Assembly: GCA_045604285.1 (NCBI GenBank)
Contig: JAZUNS010000002.1
Location: forward strand, 1 to 13,800
DNA: 13,800 nucleotides
DNA from: SIG636 sp045604285
GTDB lineage: Bacteria; Bacillota; Clostridia; Oscillospirales; CAG-382
Reading direction: 5' to 3'
This document shows, in pieces, positions 12,662 to 13,800 of the stretch. The translations under genes and the position numbers were made by a program. Under the pieces are notes generated by a model. The model searched no databases. It saw only the letters and a program-made list of their open reading frames with translations, and was not told where the DNA came from. Numbering within the stretch: the first letter of the stretch is position 1; every line of letters begins with the position of its first letter.

Positions 12662-12690
12662 TTGACATTCGCAAAAAGCTGTGGTATGAT
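12662..12690 (+). promoter_or_regulatory. Promoter of the tRNA-Ser operon
   Basis: TTGACA (12662-12667), a 17-nt spacer and TATGAT (12685-12690), 17 nt before the first tRNA-Ser. Confidence 0.85.
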
Positions 12691-12706
12691 ATACCTTGCA
12701 GTTCAC

Positions 12707-12796
12707 GGAGAGATGTCCGAGCGGTTTAAGGAGCCGGTCTTGAAAACCGGTGACTCGTTTTGCGAGCCGTGGGTTCGAATCCCACTCTCTCCGCCA
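12707..12796 (+). tRNA. tRNA-Ser (anticodon TGA)
   Basis: Class II tRNA with a long variable arm (about 12751-12767). Acceptor GGAGAGA (12707-12713) pairs with TCTCTCC (12786-12792), discriminator G and encoded CCA. The anticodon stem CCGGT/ACCGG closes CTTGAAA with TGA at 12741-12743. Confidence 0.97.
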
Positions 12797-12849
12797 TTTA
12801 TTTTCCGTGAGCGGCAAAAAAAGAATATTCAAGTTTTTAACTTGACCAT

Positions 12850-12939
12850 GGAGAAGTACTCAAGTGGTGAAGAGGCGCCCCTGCTAAGGGTGTAGGTCGT
12901 TCACGCGGCGCGAGGGTTCAAATCCCTCCTTCTCCGCCA
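12850..12939 (+). tRNA. tRNA-Ser (anticodon GCT)
   Basis: Class II tRNA. Acceptor GGAGAAG (12850-12856) pairs with CTTCTCC (12929-12935), discriminator G and encoded CCA. The anticodon loop is CTGCTAA with GCT at 12883-12885. It lies 53 nt after the first tRNA-Ser and shares its promoter and terminator. Confidence 0.97.
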
Positions 12940-12984
12940 AGAAAACCGCTTAAAACATTAGTGTTTAAGCGGTTTTCTTCTTTT
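12939..12984 (+). terminator. Terminator of the tRNA-Ser operon
   Basis: A 16-bp stem (12939-12954 with 12964-12979) with a 9-nt loop is followed by CTTTTG. It begins at the CCA of the last tRNA. Sequence to its right turns AT-rich. Confidence 0.9.
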
Positions 12985-13198
12985 GTCTATTACTGTTTAC
13001 CCTTTATTCTACCCTTTACGAAAAAATATAGCTAATACACAAAATACAACTACAGACTTATTTACAAAATTGTATTTGTTTAATATAATCATCTGCTCTG
13101 AAAATTTACAAATGTAAAAGGCACAAAACAACGCGTGTACAATAATTTTGTTTTGATTGAAATGCAATTGGTGGTTCGACCTTTTTGAATGTTAAATG

Positions 13199-13800
13199 TT
13201 AACAGAACAACTCTATTATGTATTCTATATGCTCTCCCAAATTTCTACTTAAATTCTCATCTTTGAACAACCCAAAACGTTCTATGTAATTATCTGTACA
13301 TTGTTGTGCTCCTTTTAGCGCAATTTCTTTCAACAAAGTATGTACCGGTCCATTTATGATATATTTGTTTTCAAGAACAGGACCATCACTAGCTGCTATT
13401 TTGTCCAACGAGAACCGATTATGCAATATCAATTCAAATGTGTTAGGATGTTTGTATTTTAAAATCAAAAAGTATAAATATATATCAAAAGCGTTTTTGT
13501 TAATCGAGAGTTGGCGTTTATAAAATAACAAAAAACTAATAATTGCTTCTGAAACTTTATCTATATCTCGCAACGAAAGCCCTAATTTACGATACATGTG
13601 TGTAATAGAATCCAATAGATTGGAGTTTAGTTCGGCATAAACGGTCTTGTTTGCGAAAGCATTAAATTTGCATTTTGTATATTGCTCAATGTTACCTAAT
13701 GGTATTCTAAAACTAACATCAATAAACCGACGCAAATAACCTACAGAATCCATGCCATAACCGTAAATAGTTGATATTGAATACGATAGTTGCTTCATAT
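13199..13800 (-). CDS. C-terminal part of a probable KAP-family P-loop NTPase
   Basis: The frame runs off the right edge, so about 200 C-terminal residues are seen. The Met codon at 13796-13798 is probably internal. The segment QLSYSISTIYGYGMDSVGYLRRFIDVSFRIP matches, from memory, the end of the KAP NTPase ATPase domain (pattern L..SI...YG...D..GYLRRFID..F.LP), which follows the Walker B region. The Walker motifs themselves would lie outside the window. The rest is mostly helical with no zinc or nuclease motif. KAP NTPases are membrane-associated or cytosolic ATPases, several of them in phage-defence loci. The gene is much more AT-rich than the others here, a sign of acquisition. No ribosome site or terminator can be judged. 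The family call is moderately sure and the role open. Confidence 0.6.
   Translation of the reverse strand, partial: MKQLSYSISTIYGYGMDSVGYLRRFIDVSFRIPLGNIEQYTKCKFNAFANKTVYAELNSNLLDSITHMYRKLGLSLRDIDKVSEAIISFLLFYKRQLSINKNAFDIYLYFLILKYKHPNTFELILHNRFSLDKIAASDGPVLENKYIINGPVHTLLKEIALKGAQQCTDNYIERFGLFKDENLSRNLGEHIEYIIELFC

Noticed and set aside
12985..13198. Searched for genes or elements between the tRNA-Ser terminator and the KAP-like gene
   Set aside because: AT-rich sequence with no ORF of note, no convincing hairpin with a T tract and no repeat of the tRNA end within the window.

Overview
The window looks like part of the chromosome of a spore-forming anaerobic Firmicute, probably a gut-type clostridium. 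The reasons are a SpoIIE sporulation phosphatase, a BirA-BioY pair, strong AGGAGG-type ribosome sites, and several sigma-A promoters with exactly 17-nt spacers (TTGACA/TATAAT at 2998, 4639 and, on the minus strand, 3081). Sequence up to about 12,980 has mixed, near-balanced base composition. To the right of the tRNA-Ser pair it becomes clearly AT-rich: three lines I counted come to 54 G/C in 180 bases.

Left part (1-4708): the 3' half of spoIIE converges on a membrane-anchored, parvulin-like foldase gene across a perfect bidirectional terminator. The foldase gene is divergent from a birA-bioY operon (biotin ligase/repressor plus biotin uptake component). The two consensus promoters between them point at each other, so each transcript runs through the other promoter.

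Middle (4639-7480): a tRNA-Thr/tRNA-Tyr operon with its own promoter and terminator is followed by a striking array of hairpins spaced by GTGAAAT/ATTTCAC. A voltage-gated-type potassium channel gene and a tightly linked unknown membrane protein gene come next.

Operon at 7551-10829: one promoter, five closely spaced genes and one terminator. The genes encode a radical SAM/SPASM protein (TTG start), a double zinc-ribbon protein, a stand-alone HD hydrolase of the (p)ppGpp-hydrolase type, a small multi-pass membrane protein and a metallo-beta-lactamase-fold hydrolase. No function is known to me for the set.

Right part (10,830-13,800): an apparently unassigned structured small RNA has a near-consensus promoter, two nested perfect stems (12 and 11 bp) and a strong terminator. 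It lies tail-to-tail with a CPA2-type cation/proton antiporter gene. Two tRNA-Ser genes (TGA and GCT anticodons) form an operon. At the right edge, in AT-rich DNA, is the C-terminal part of a probable KAP-family P-loop NTPase running leftwards, possibly the edge of an acquired (defence?) island next to the tRNAs.

The best candidates for something undescribed are the hairpin array at 4925-5123, the structured RNA at 10,928-11,083 and the five-gene operon.
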